Origin: JAFLCM01 sp964510955
Lineage (GTDB): Bacteria > Planctomycetota > Phycisphaerae > Phycisphaerales > UBA1924
Direction: 5' to 3'
NCBI GenBank assembly: GCA_964510955.1
Contig: CAZEDW010000005.1
Coordinates: forward strand, 1 to 64,000
Length of the DNA stretch: 64,000 nt
The notes under the pieces are model-generated. The model searched no databases. It was not told the origin of the DNA and saw only the letters and a program-made list of their open reading frames with translations. Positions 12,408-21,333 of this stretch are shown here, in pieces. Both the position numbers and the translations under genes were made by a program. Positions within the stretch are counted from its first letter, which is position 1. Every line of letters starts with the position of its first letter.

Positions 12408-13145
12408 GTGCCCGCGATCACCATGGAATCGAACCCGCCCCTCAAGATCGACGCCCTCCGCTTCCGCTACGCCGACCACAGCCCCGAACGCGGCGAAGGT
12501 TGGACCGTGGACGTGTCTCACCTCGAACTCACCCCCGGTCAGCAACTACTCCTCACTGCCGGCTCAGGCCGCGGCAAGAGCACCCTCCTCTACCTCATTG
12601 CCGGGCTCCTGGAGCCTCACGAAGGAACCGTCCACGTTGCGGGCAAAAGCGTCCACGCCCTCCGCGGCCACGACCGCGACCTTCACCGCGGGCGCTCCAT
12701 CGGGATGATCTTCCAGACTTTCAACCTGCTGCACGGCTTCTCCGCCGTGGAGAACGTCATGGCCGCCATGATGTTCTCCACGATCCCGCCGCGCGAACAC
12801 CGCCCCCGCGCCCTCGAACTCCTTCATCACCTCGGCGTCGACCGTGTCGACGCCGACCCCGATCGTCTCAGCGTCGGCCAGCAGCAGCGCGTCGCCGTCG
12901 CCCGCGCCGTCGCCTGCGACCCGGTGCTGGTCCTCGCCGACGAGCCCACCGCCAGCCTCGACCCCGAAAACGCCGCCACCGCCATCGAGCTGATCAAGTC
13001 CGCCTGCCGCGAAAAGAACGCGGCGCTGCTGTGCGTGAGCCACGACCCGTCGATCTGGGAGCGGTTCGAGCACCGGGTCAGCCTGGAATCGCTGGCGTCC
13101 GCCAGCCCCGGCGAACGCGCCGCCGCCGCCGCGGCGAAGCCCTGA
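12408..13145 (+). CDS. ABC transporter ATP-binding protein (LolD/MacB-like)
   Basis: This 245-residue nucleotide-binding subunit has every motif: Walker A GSGRGKST, Q-loop IFQTFNLL, signature LSVGQQQRVAVARA, Walker B VLVLADEPTASLD and H-loop SHDP. It most resembles the LolD/MacB/FtsE class, which powers lipoprotein release or efflux. No permease gene flanks it, so its partner must be encoded elsewhere. It lies nine bases after gcvP, so it is probably co-transcribed, although the functions look unrelated. A GTG at 12408 and an ATG at 12423 are both possible starts. Confidence 0.88.
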   Translation: MPAITMESNPPLKIDALRFRYADHSPERGEGWTVDVSHLELTPGQQLLLTAGSGRGKSTLLYLIAGLLEPHEGTVHVAGKSVHALRGHDRDLHRGRSIGMIFQTFNLLHGFSAVENVMAAMMFSTIPPREHRPRALELLHHLGVDRVDADPDRLSVGQQQRVAVARAVACDPVLVLADEPTASLDPENAATAIELIKSACREKNAALLCVSHDPSIWERFEHRVSLESLASASPGERAAAAAAKP

Positions 13146-13224
13146 ATATCGGTGTGAAATGCAAATCGGGGCGCGCCCAACTGGGCACGCCCTGAGGAAG
13201 CAGAGGCCGGCTGAATGGAGCGAC

Positions 13225-13872
13225 TTACCGGCGACGACGGCTCAGCATCAGCCCGGCCGCGCCCGCCAGCGACGCGAACCCCGGCGCCGGCACCCTCGGC
13301 GTCAGCGCGATGTCGTCCACCGCGTAGTCGTTGCCGCCCGCCGCCTGATTCGTGTCCCAAAGCTCGATCCACACCGTGCTGAACCCGCTGGAGTTGAACG
13401 CGAACGCGCGCTCTTCCCACGTCGCAAGGCTGTCGGGAGCGAAAAAGTCACTGGAGCCCAGCAGCGTGTCACCGCGCTCGTCTGCAACGCCGTACACCCG
13501 CATCGAAAGGCTGGCGATGGCCGTGGGGTAAAGCGAGGCGAACCAGGCGCTCAGGGCATAGTCGCTCTCGGGGTCGACATTGACCGACTCGGCCCACGCG
13601 GGCCCGCCGCCGCTGGCGGTGCCGTTGACGATCATGAAGTGCCCGTCCGAGTTGCCGCGGGTGTGATCGAAGAAGTCGACCCACAGCGGGTGAATGGTGT
13701 CGTGCGTCACAACGTTGTACGTGGACTCGGGCCACATCGTGTTGTCGAGGGCGTAGTTGCTGATGGCAGGCGCGATGCCGCCCGTCTCAAAGTCGCCGTT
13801 GGGAACGATCTGCGCGTTCACGGTGCCGGCGAGGGCAACGACGGCGAGGCCAACGAGGCTGATGGACTTCAT
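13225..13872 (-). CDS. secreted protein with C-terminal sorting tail
   Basis: This 215-residue exported protein has a signal peptide (MKSISLVGLAVVALAGTVNA). A single beta-sandwich-like body follows that opens with IVPNGDFETGG, a start typical of carbohydrate-binding-like or discoidin-like secreted domains. It ends in a short tail of PEP-CTERM style: RVPAPG, a hydrophobic stretch, then SRRRR. Such tails normally direct processing by an exosortase, but none is in the window. The ATG at 13872 is chosen for its GGAG and for the signal peptide; the frame upstream is unlikely to be translated. Function unknown. Confidence 0.8.
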   Translation of the reverse strand: MKSISLVGLAVVALAGTVNAQIVPNGDFETGGIAPAISNYALDNTMWPESTYNVVTHDTIHPLWVDFFDHTRGNSDGHFMIVNGTASGGGPAWAESVNVDPESDYALSAWFASLYPTAIASLSMRVYGVADERGDTLLGSSDFFAPDSLATWEERAFAFNSSGFSTVWIELWDTNQAAGGNDYAVDDIALTPRVPAPGFASLAGAAGLMLSRRRR

Positions 13873-14256
13873 GTCTGCGACTCCTTGCGGCTTGTGTTTA
13901 CGCGCCACGCCCCCGAAAAGGGCGCACGGACAACTCCCGGCGGGCGCCCTGTGCGACGCCCCGCCCCGCTCGTCGATCCGAGCCGAGGTCCCTCGACTCT
14001 GCCATGCATCCGCAGCCCGGTCCACCGCAGCGAGGCCCGAGTGCACAAACAAGGACGGCTTGTGCCGCCGACTCCCCGCCCCGGTCGCACAACCGAGATC
14101 ATTCTCGGAACCCTCGCATTGGACGGGCCAGCCCGCAACCCCGATCGTGGTCCAGGAATCCATAACACGAAGCCGCCGCCCCCCGCCGTGACCGCCGCGA
14201 GACCTGGCGCGACTCTGATTCAAGACTCCGCCGGGCGCCGGGAACACACTTCAGCC
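13873..14256. other. divergent intergenic region
   Basis: About 380 bases lie between two divergent genes for exported proteins with similar C-terminal tails. I see no gene, repeat or clear promoter here. Confidence 0.45.
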
Positions 14257-14958
14257 ATGAACCATACAAACGCTCTGCTCGGCATGGGTGTCGCCACGCT
14301 TCTCATCGGTTCCGCGAATCAACTCCGCGCCGATCCGCTCTACAGCCAGCTCCCCGGCGACATCGTCGGCTACGGCTTCTACTCCATGAGCCAGCCGGTG
14401 CCGCAGCGGAGCTACAAGCACGCCGACGACTTCACCCTGCCAGCCGCCGGCACCATCTCCGGCGTGCGCTTCTGGGGCATGAGCGAGGGGCGGGTCTCGC
14501 AGGGGATCGGCAACTTCTCCTCATTCAAGGTCGAGTTCTACAGCCTCAGCACCAACGGCAACATCCCCGGCACGCTCCTGCGGACCGAGACCTTCTCCGC
14601 CGCATCGACCAGCCCCACGCTCACCGGTCGCACCGCGTTCGACACCGGCGCGCTCGAGTATGTGCACGAGGTCACGCTGGCCACGCCGTTCAGCGTGAAC
14701 GCCAACCAGAAGTACTTCCTCGCCATCAGCGCCGCCCCGGTCGTACCTTCCAACGACGTCTGGCTCTGGCAGGACGGCCAGTTCGTCAACGGCACCAGCG
14801 CCCTGCTCACATGGGCCACCAACTCCTGGGGCGTGTTTCAGGACACCGACAGCGCGTTCCAGTTGCTCAGCGTTCCCGCGCCGGCGACGGTCCTCGTTGG
14901 CATGTTCGGCCTGCTCACCGTGTCGCGCCGCGCCCGGCGCGTGCCGGACCGCCCGTGA
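14257..14958 (+). CDS. secreted protein with C-terminal sorting-like tail
   Basis: This 233-residue protein has a signal peptide (about 1-25). Its body (SYKHADDFTLPAAGTISGVR; NQKYFLAISA) resembles the choice-of-anchor or jelly-roll domains found in PEP-CTERM-type exported proteins. The C-terminus has VPAPATVLVG, a hydrophobic run and a basic end (SRRARR). No catalytic residues are recognisable. Its last 44 bases overlap the convergent AraC-type gene. The start is set at MNHTNALLGM because the signal peptide begins there. Confidence 0.78.
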   Translation: MNHTNALLGMGVATLLIGSANQLRADPLYSQLPGDIVGYGFYSMSQPVPQRSYKHADDFTLPAAGTISGVRFWGMSEGRVSQGIGNFSSFKVEFYSLSTNGNIPGTLLRTETFSAASTSPTLTGRTAFDTGALEYVHEVTLATPFSVNANQKYFLAISAAPVVPSNDVWLWQDGQFVNGTSALLTWATNSWGVFQDTDSAFQLLSVPAPATVLVGMFGLLTVSRRARRVPDRP

Positions 14959-15790
14959 GCCGCGCCAGCGCCGCCGGCGTCACGCCAAGATCCGTGCGCA
15001 GCCAGCGGGTGAGGTGCGACTGATCCGCGAAACCCAGCGACCTCGCCGCCGCCGCGGGCGACTCGCCGGCGGCCAGATGCTTGACGCTCTCGCGGAGCCG
15101 CACCCGCCGGTGGAACTGGCCCGGCGTCCGCCCCGTCGCCGCCCGGAACCCACGGGCCACCGTGCCCCGGTGCACCCCGGCCGCCGCCGCGATCTCACCA
15201 AGCCCCACCGGGCGGTCGGTCACCGACTCGAGCATCTCGATCACCCCGGGCAGCCAGGCAAGGTCTGCGCCCGATGTGCCGGGGGGCGCGAACGCCGCCG
15301 CGGCCAGTTCCCAGCACAGGCACTCCACGTGCACCGGGTCCCAGCCCCCGGGTCGCATCATCGAGCCCAGAACGCCCAGCGCCGGGCGGAGGGCACCGGT
15401 CGGATCGACCGGGATGCCCCGGTCCGCGCCCGGCGCGCCCGACAGCAACGGCTGGATGCTCTCGCCCGCCAGTGAAACGTGCATGGTGCGGATGCCGTTC
15501 GGCCCGCTCCTGAACGTGTGCTCCACACCCGGGGCGTAAGCGTCAATCTCCCCGGCGACCCCCAACCGCTCGCGTCCGGCGTAGGTCTCGAACCCGCCGC
15601 CGGCGAGGTTCAGGTCAACGACCGCGTACCCGTGCGCATGGGCGGGCTGCTCAAAGTCCGAGCGGTACGCCCTCAGCCCGATGTTGAACGGCCCCGCCGA
15701 CCGACGCGCGTAGGTGAGCACACGCTCGTCGTCGGCGTGTACCGCCGCGAAGCTCCCCCACCGCTCATTGACCGCCGGCCAGCGTTTCAT
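14915..15790 (-). CDS. AraC-family transcriptional regulator
   Basis: The N-terminal half (about 1-150) is a cupin-like sensory domain (HAHGYAVVDLNLAGGGFETY; a typical AraC ligand pocket). The C-terminal 100 residues form the double helix-turn-helix DNA-binding domain (VGLGEIAAAAGVHRGTVARG, then RSLGFADQSHLTRWLRTDLG). The ligand and regulon are unknown. Its nearest neighbours are a sorting-tail protein (convergent) and the crotonase gene (same strand, upstream), neither an obvious target. The ATG at 15790 has a TATCAA hexamer five bases upstream. Confidence 0.9.
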   Translation of the reverse strand: MKRWPAVNERWGSFAAVHADDERVLTYARRSAGPFNIGLRAYRSDFEQPAHAHGYAVVDLNLAGGGFETYAGRERLGVAGEIDAYAPGVEHTFRSGPNGIRTMHVSLAGESIQPLLSGAPGADRGIPVDPTGALRPALGVLGSMMRPGGWDPVHVECLCWELAAAAFAPPGTSGADLAWLPGVIEMLESVTDRPVGLGEIAAAAGVHRGTVARGFRAATGRTPGQFHRRVRLRESVKHLAAGESPAAAARSLGFADQSHLTRWLRTDLGVTPAALARLTGGPARAGRGATR

Positions 15791-15795
15791 GCCCT

Positions 15796-15801
15796 TTGAT
15801 A
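15796..15801 (-). promoter_or_regulatory. -10-like hexamer at leaderless spacing (AraC gene)
   Basis: TATCAA on the minus strand ends five bases before the ATG at 15790. The intervening bases AGGGC could also be read as a weak Shine-Dalgarno sequence, so this is the least certain of the set. Confidence 0.35.
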
Positions 15802-15850
15802 CGCCCGAAGCCGCCAGCGGTTTCGGCGAAACGAAGCCAGGCGCCCGGTG

Positions 15851-16606
15851 CTACCCGGCGCGCAGGGCCGCGGCCAGCAGCTCCCGCTCCTCGGGCCTTC
15901 CCACGAGCGATAACGACGCCTCCAGGGCACTGTCCAGCGCCGCGTCGTCGAGGGAGCCGTCCACTTCGTTGAGCCACGCCTTGGTCCGGGCCACAGCGCC
16001 GCGCGGCTTCAGGGCCAGCTTCATCGCCTCGGTCTGAGCCCGCGGCACCACGTCGTCGGCGAGGTCCACCAGCACGTGCGCCAAGCCGATCCGCCTGGCT
16101 TCCTCGCCCGAGATCACCGACGGGTCCAGCAGCCGCTCGCGCACGCGCGAGCCGGCGAGCGACATTCTCAGCAGCGGCGCGTTGACCGCCGGGCTGATCC
16201 CCAGGCGCACCACGGGGTAGCCCAGCTTGGCCGACTTGTCCGTCACGACAAGGTCGCCCGAGCACGCGACGGCGCAGCCGCCGGCGATCGCGGCGCCGTG
16301 GGCCGCGATCACCACCGGGCGAGGAAACCGGCGCAGCGCCCGCGTCAGCACCGACAACCCCCGCAGCATCCCGCGGAGTTGCTCGGGGTCCTCCAGGCAC
16401 GGCGGCAAGTCAAAGCCGGCGCAGAACACGCGGCCCTCGCCCCGCACCACCAGCGCGCCGATCCAGTCTTCGCGGGCCAGCTCGTCCGCGGCGCGAACCA
16501 GGTCGCCGAGCATCGCCACCGTCAGCGCGTTGCGCTTGTCCGCGCGGTCGATGACGATCTCCGCGAACGGTCCGCGGGTGCTCTGGTGGCGTTCGACGCG
16601 GATCAC
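15851..16606 (-). CDS. crotonase-fold protein (enoyl-CoA hydratase/isomerase family)
   Basis: This 251-residue protein has the crotonase fold: an N-terminal IDRADKRNALTVAMLGDL, the CoA-binding stretch RVFCAGFDL and the oxyanion-hole segment HGAAIAGGCAVACSGD. Beside HMG-CoA lyase, the expected role is methylglutaconyl-CoA hydratase of leucine breakdown (LiuC-like). However, the two catalytic glutamates of classic hydratases seem to be replaced, by Ala (after GGC) and Val (in LGYPVVRLGISPAV), so activity is in doubt. The GTG start at 16606 overlaps the upstream stop as GTGA, giving tight coupling to the lyase gene. Confidence 0.85.
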   Translation of the reverse strand: MIRVERHQSTRGPFAEIVIDRADKRNALTVAMLGDLVRAADELAREDWIGALVVRGEGRVFCAGFDLPPCLEDPEQLRGMLRGLSVLTRALRRFPRPVVIAAHGAAIAGGCAVACSGDLVVTDKSAKLGYPVVRLGISPAVNAPLLRMSLAGSRVRERLLDPSVISGEEARRIGLAHVLVDLADDVVPRAQTEAMKLALKPRGAVARTKAWLNEVDGSLDDAALDSALEASLSLVGRPEERELLAAALRAG

Positions 16607-17583
16607 GCAGGGGCTCCACCGGGCGCGGCGCGCAGCGTGCGGGCGAACTCCGCCGCGCTGAGAAGCGCCTCGGCGTCCACCATCGTCTGATAGCCCGCTT
16701 CCACGATGGTCCGGACAAGCAGCTCGGTCGAGATGTTCCCCGGCGCGCGGCGCTGGGGCGTCGAGGCGTAGGGGCAGCCCCCCAGCCCGCCCGCCGCGCC
16801 GTCGAACGACTGCACGCCGAGCTCCAGGGCCGTGCGAACGCACTCGGCGGCCCGCCCGGTCGTGTCGTGCAGGTGCAGCGTGACGCCCTTGCGCCGGAAC
16901 CAGCCGGGGCCGATCCGCTTCTCGACCGCGCCCAGCATCGCGCCGACGGTCTCGGGCGTGCCGGCGCCGATCGTGTCGCCCAGGTCGATCTCGGTCACGC
17001 CGATGTCCAGCAGCTTCGCGGCCACCTCGGCGACCTTCGCGGGCGCAACGGGCCCCTCGAACGGGCAGGCAACGGCGCACGAGATGTACCCACGGACGCG
17101 CTGGGCGCAGGCGCCGCCGCGGGCCAGCACCTCGCGGAAGCGGGCGATGGTCTCGTCGATGGTCGCGTTGGTGTTGTTCTTGCTGAAGGTCTCCGACGCG
17201 GCGGTGAACAGGGCGATCTTGGTCACCAGCGGCGGATCGAACCCGGCGGCCTGGCACGCCTCGGCGTCGGCGGCCTCCAGCGCCTCGAGCCCCTTGAGGT
17301 TCGGCACCAGCACGCTGAACGCCGGCTCACCGGGCCACTCGCCCCGGCGCTCGGCGGCCAGCGCCGCCACACCGCGCAGCACGTCCGCGGCGTCGGCAAG
17401 CTGCGGCACCCACCTGGGGCTCACAAAGCTCGTCAGCTCGATCTCGTCCACGCCGGCTTCACAGAGCAGTTCGATGAGACGGACCTTGTCTGTCGTCGCC
17501 ACGGGCGCCCCGCTCACGCCCAGCGGCTCGTTCTGCAGGCCGTCGCGCGGCGCGACGTCGGTGATGCGGCACAGATCGCTCAT
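16603..17583 (-). CDS. hydroxymethylglutaryl-CoA lyase
   Basis: This TIM-barrel lyase splits 3-hydroxy-3-methylglutaryl-CoA into acetyl-CoA and acetoacetate, the last step of leucine degradation. Signatures are APRDGLQNE (catalytic Arg and Asp), ELTSFVSPRWVPQ, NNTNATIDE, GYISCAVACPFEG, LGDTIGAGTP, HLHDTTGRA (metal-binding His) and GGLGGCPYA with the active-site Cys loop. Its 326 residues are close to the usual size. It is the first gene of a two-gene operon with the crotonase gene. A TACTAT hexamer lies eight bases before the ATG. Confidence 0.93.
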   Translation of the reverse strand: MSDLCRITDVAPRDGLQNEPLGVSGAPVATTDKVRLIELLCEAGVDEIELTSFVSPRWVPQLADAADVLRGVAALAAERRGEWPGEPAFSVLVPNLKGLEALEAADAEACQAAGFDPPLVTKIALFTAASETFSKNNTNATIDETIARFREVLARGGACAQRVRGYISCAVACPFEGPVAPAKVAEVAAKLLDIGVTEIDLGDTIGAGTPETVGAMLGAVEKRIGPGWFRRKGVTLHLHDTTGRAAECVRTALELGVQSFDGAAGGLGGCPYASTPQRRAPGNISTELLVRTIVEAGYQTMVDAEALLSAAEFARTLRAAPGGAPA

Positions 17584-17591
17584 CGCGGGCG

Positions 17592-17597
17592 ATAGTA
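17592..17597 (-). promoter_or_regulatory. -10-like hexamer at leaderless spacing (HMG-CoA lyase)
   Basis: TACTAT on the minus strand ends eight bases before the ATG at 17583, leaving no room for a conventional leader with a Shine-Dalgarno sequence. Confidence 0.5.
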
Positions 17598-17649
17598 ACC
17601 GCTCTATCCGAGCCCCGTGCGCGAGGTAAGCGTTGGGCCGCTCGCGAAC

Positions 17650-19632
17650 TCACGGGCACATCACCCCAAAGCTCCCCAGCAGCCGCGTCAGGTCGGCGGT
17701 GTTCACCAGCCCGTCGCCGTTCAGGTCGCCGAGGTTCCACGGGCCGACGGACTGGCCGAACTGGCCCAGCAGGATGACGAGGTCCGCGGTGTTGATGGCT
17801 CCGTCGATATTCAGGTCGGGCAGGAGGCTCAGGGAGGCAGCGCCCGACGTCGCGCTGCCGCAATGCCCGGTGACCACGCAGTCGTAGGTTCCGGTGTCCG
17901 GTCCGTACAGCCACGAGAGCACCAGCGTGTCCGTGGCCGCCGACGGGTTCAGGCCCGTGTCAATCGGCACACCTTCCTTGCGCCACTGATAGGTGAACGG
18001 GCCCGAACCCGACCCGACGACGGTGAACACCGCCGTGCCTCCCAAGCACGCGGTGGCGGGCGCCGGGTCCTGCGCAACGCCCGCGGGCACGCACGCCCGC
18101 GTGACGGTGATGATGTCGGCGAGGAAGATCGGGCCCCAGTCCTGGCAGGTCGGCGGGCGAGCGTCGTAGTGGACCACCACGCTGTTAAACGTCGCGGGCG
18201 CGGGCACGGCGATGCTGAGTGTTCCCGTGGGCCAGGTGCCCGGCTGCGGCACTGTCGCGGTGGCGGTGGCGACGAACGATCCGTTCATGTACGCGGTCAC
18301 GCGCATCGTCGCGGAGTTATCGCAGCCCAGCTCCTGCGGCGAGTAGAGAATGGAGAAATCGGTCAGCGGCTGCGAGAACGAGACAAGGAGATCCGCCGCG
18401 AATACGCTGTTGGGGTAGAGACAGATGCCGTAGAAGCCGGCGGGATGGATCTGGATGCTTCCCAGCGATTGCACGGAGAAGCCCGAGCCCGTGGCGGAGA
18501 GGGTCGCGGTCAGGCCGTCCACCGTGTAGCTCAACGGGAGCGAGACCGACACTGGCCCGTTGTCGAAATCGAACGTGGCGGCGAGGGGCGCCGGGGCGAA
18601 CATCGCGGGGAGCACCATGTCGCTGGTGGCGGGGAACGAATAGACGGGCGAGGTGCTCCAGCCCTGCCACTCGGAGAACTGCCAGCCGTGCTTGGGGGTC
18701 GCGGTGACGGTGACGGTCGATCCCTCGTTGTACACGCCGTCACCGGTGGTGGTGCCGGCCCACGGCGGGTAGGCGGCGGTGGTGATGGTGTAGGCGGGGA
18801 CGAAGTGGGCCACGAGCGTGCGGTTGACCGTCGCGGTGAACGTGTACGTGGCGTTGGTGCTCACCTGATTGCCATTCTCCGTCCAGTTCACGAACCCCCA
18901 GCCCGCGTTGGCAGCGGCGATAAGCTGGGCGGTGGAGTTGACGGGGTAGGCGCCGGCGCCGCTGACGGTGCCCGCGCCGGGCGGGTCGACCGAGGCGGCG
19001 ATGTTCACGGTGCTGGTGTTCGACCCGTAGAGAGAGAAGGCGCAGTCGCCGGTGATGTTCTGGTACTGCCCGCCGACAATGAATCGGAAGTAGTGATTGT
19101 CGCCTCCTGTCGCGTTGCACAGGCCCCAGTCCGGCGGCCAGTAGATGAGCGGGCGCACCCCCTGCGACGCCTCGATCTGCACCCAGTACTTCGTGCCCGC
19201 GGCGGCCTGGAACACGACCGGCAGGGTGAAGCGGTAGTCGTACACCGGGGTGCCACCGAACGTGCCGACGCTGGTCTCGTTGCAGTTACCGCCGGCGGTG
19301 TAGTGGACGAGCCGCCCGCCCGCGCCGAGGTCGGGCTGAGTGCCGGCGCCGATGGAGCGGTAGATCGAGATGTCGAAGTCGTAGACCGGGGCCTGGCCGG
19401 CGCCGTAGGCGTAGCCGCCGCGCCAGCGGATCTCGGTGATCGCGGCGCTGGATGCGAGGGTGAAGCTGTCCCAGGCGTACTCGTCGCCGTCGAGGCCGTC
19501 GGGGGCGTACCACGACGACTTGTGCACCGCGCCCGACCCGTCGTGGGGCTGGTTGAAAACCTGGGCCGCCGGCGCCGACGGGAGCGCAAGCGAGGCGGCG
19601 AGAGCGGCGAGGGCGAGCGTGAAAAGCTTCAT
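17650..19632 (-). CDS. large secreted protein with InlB-type repeats, Ig-like and dockerin-like modules
   Basis: This 660-residue exported protein begins with a signal peptide (about 1-23) and a beta-rich domain. Two bacterial-repeat (InlB B-repeat-like) units follow at roughly 235-375 (AGWGFVNWTENGNQVSTNAT; KHGWQFSEWQGWSTSP). After a further beta-sandwich region (about 380-525) comes an Ig-like domain (about 530-620, with the core FTYQWRKEGVPI). The last 55 residues are a two-repeat dockerin-like tail ending GVMCP. It is probably a structural or adhesive surface protein. GGAGGCC gives a clear Shine-Dalgarno sequence. It is divergent from thiG. Confidence 0.85.
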   Translation of the reverse strand: MKLFTLALAALAASLALPSAPAAQVFNQPHDGSGAVHKSSWYAPDGLDGDEYAWDSFTLASSAAITEIRWRGGYAYGAGQAPVYDFDISIYRSIGAGTQPDLGAGGRLVHYTAGGNCNETSVGTFGGTPVYDYRFTLPVVFQAAAGTKYWVQIEASQGVRPLIYWPPDWGLCNATGGDNHYFRFIVGGQYQNITGDCAFSLYGSNTSTVNIAASVDPPGAGTVSGAGAYPVNSTAQLIAAANAGWGFVNWTENGNQVSTNATYTFTATVNRTLVAHFVPAYTITTAAYPPWAGTTTGDGVYNEGSTVTVTATPKHGWQFSEWQGWSTSPVYSFPATSDMVLPAMFAPAPLAATFDFDNGPVSVSLPLSYTVDGLTATLSATGSGFSVQSLGSIQIHPAGFYGICLYPNSVFAADLLVSFSQPLTDFSILYSPQELGCDNSATMRVTAYMNGSFVATATATVPQPGTWPTGTLSIAVPAPATFNSVVVHYDARPPTCQDWGPIFLADIITVTRACVPAGVAQDPAPATACLGGTAVFTVVGSGSGPFTYQWRKEGVPIDTGLNPSAATDTLVLSWLYGPDTGTYDCVVTGHCGSATSGAASLSLLPDLNIDGAINTADLVILLGQFGQSVGPWNLGDLNGDGLVNTADLTRLLGSFGVMCP

Positions 19633-19849
19633 GGTGGCCTCCTGGCCAAAGCCAGACCGAGCGGCGCGGTTCGTGGATTACAGATTTGTCGGTCTTGTAT
19701 TCGTGATCCTACGGAGCAAACCTTGCGCCGGGGCCTTTTCAGAGGAGATCTGGAAAATTTCCTGTCGCCATGCGGTGGCATGGTCGGCATGCGCCGCCGC
19801 GGCGCGGCTGGCATCAGCCGGCGCTTATCATCCGGACCGAGAACCGCCC

Positions 19850-20725
19850 ATGTCTGCCAACCAACTTCCCCCATCGCAGATCGAACCCCGCCTCGCCGCC
19901 GAGCCGTCCGACCCGCTCCACCTGGCCCGGCGCGTCTTCACCAGCCGCCTGCTGGTGGGCACGGGGAAGTACCCCGATTTCGACACCACGCGCCGCGCGC
20001 TGGACGCGAGCGGGTGCGAGATCGTTACCGTGGCGGTGCGGCGCGAGCGACTCTACAACGAGCGGGGCGAGTCGCTGCTCGATGCCCTGGACCTGTCGCG
20101 GTACACCATCCTGCCTAACACGGCGGGGTGCTTCAGCGCCGATGACGCGGTGCGCGTGGCCCGCCTGGGACGCGACCTTCTCGAGCAGCTCGGCAACCCC
20201 GGCGCATCGTGGGTGAAGCTGGAGGTGCTGGCCGACAAGAAGACGCTGCTGCCGGACCCGGTCGGCACGCTCGAGGCGTGCAAGGAGCTGGTCGCCGACG
20301 GGTTTGAGGTGCTGTGCTACACCAGCGATGACCCGGTGATGGCGCGCCGCCTGAAACAGGCCGGCGCGACGAGCGTGATGCCCGCCGGCTCGCCGATCGG
20401 TTCGGGGCAGGGCGTCTTGAACCCCAATAACATCCGGATCATCCTTGAGGAACTCAAGAGCGGGGACGCGGCGTACCCGGTGATCGTGGACGCGGGGGTG
20501 GGGTGCGCGAGCGATGTGGCGATCGCGATGGAGTTGGGCGCGGACGGCGTGCTGCTCAACACGGGGATCGCGCACGCGAAAGACCCGGTGCTGATGGCGC
20601 ACGCGATGCGCCACGCGTGCGCGGCGGGGCGGCAGAGCTTCCGCGCGGGGCGGATCCCGCGGAAGCTGTACGCGACGGCGAGCAGCCCGTGGGAGGGGGT
20701 TGTGACGCAGATTCCAGGGGAGTGA
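19850..20725 (+). CDS. thiG: thiazole synthase
   Basis: ThiG builds the thiazole phosphate ring of thiamine from deoxyxylulose phosphate, dehydroglycine and the thiocarboxylate of ThiS. The 291-residue protein has the TIM-barrel motifs SRLLVGTGKYPDF, WVKLEVLAD with the Schiff-base lysine K123, PAGSPIGSGQG and DAGVGCASDVAIAMELGADG. A 25-residue N-terminal extension precedes the core. The usual partners thiS, thiH or thiO, and thiF are not adjacent. No TPP riboswitch is visible upstream. TATCAT near 19825 may be the -10. The ATG at 19850 fits the family better than the longer open frame. Confidence 0.95.
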   Translation: MSANQLPPSQIEPRLAAEPSDPLHLARRVFTSRLLVGTGKYPDFDTTRRALDASGCEIVTVAVRRERLYNERGESLLDALDLSRYTILPNTAGCFSADDAVRVARLGRDLLEQLGNPGASWVKLEVLADKKTLLPDPVGTLEACKELVADGFEVLCYTSDDPVMARRLKQAGATSVMPAGSPIGSGQGVLNPNNIRIILEELKSGDAAYPVIVDAGVGCASDVAIAMELGADGVLLNTGIAHAKDPVLMAHAMRHACAAGRQSFRAGRIPRKLYATASSPWEGVVTQIPGE

Positions 20726-20745
20726 GTGGTGAGGGGGATGTGGAC

Positions 20746-20780
20746 TTTTGGATTTTGGATTTTGGATTCGGGATTTGGAA
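20746..20780 (+). repeat. degenerate TTTTGGAT tandem repeat
   Basis: About four copies of TTTTGGAT and variants (TTCGGGAT, TTTGGAAT) start 20 bases after the thiG stop. A related array occurs at 56703-56742 in the same orientation relative to its upstream gene. Confidence 0.75.
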
Positions 20781-21333
20781 TGTCGGATGTAGGTGGGTAA
20801 GCCCGTCGACGGGTGGTGGCGGTGTGGGCCCTTTCGGGCTTGACCGTCGGTGGTGGGTGAGCGTTGCGTGGTGTTTGGCACGCGCGGCTCCCCCTGGGGG
20901 TGCAGGGTTTCCCCCGCCCGATACATGGTTCGGGCCCGTCCCCGATCTTGTCCATCGGCGCGGCGGTTCGCTTCGCCCTTGGAAGGGCTGGGCTCATCGT
21001 CGGCGTGCGGCGGCTTGAGATCGGCCAGAAACCCGAAGAGATGCGCCCGCTTGGCCGTCGCTCGCGAGTCGGGGCCTTGCGGGAGAGGGGTTGGCTCGCT
21101 TTGGCGCGAGGGCTCGCGGGTTGTCATGCCGCGGGGCGATCTCGTGCCTGGGCGCGTGTGGCCTCTCTATCCCTTCTGACCCGGGACAGGTTTCGGCGCA
21201 CGGATGTGGTCGATGCGCGCGGGGTGAAAACCTGCAATCGATTGCGGCGATTGGAGTTGCAGGTGTCTCACGAAGTTTGTTCGGGGGGGGACGGTGGCGA
21301 CCGTTTTGTGCGCACGGGAGCGGTCGATGCGAG

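Noticed and set aside
19633..19849. TPP riboswitch before thiG
   Set aside because: No CTGAGA or GATGAACCTGATC-like core is visible.
17617..20118. 833-codon open frame on the plus strand
   Set aside because: It is a shadow of the Ig/dockerin protein and thiG genes: Arg/Gly/Ala-rich, without domain similarity, and caused by high GC content. The same holds for 10811-13195 (+) and 24163-25644 (-).
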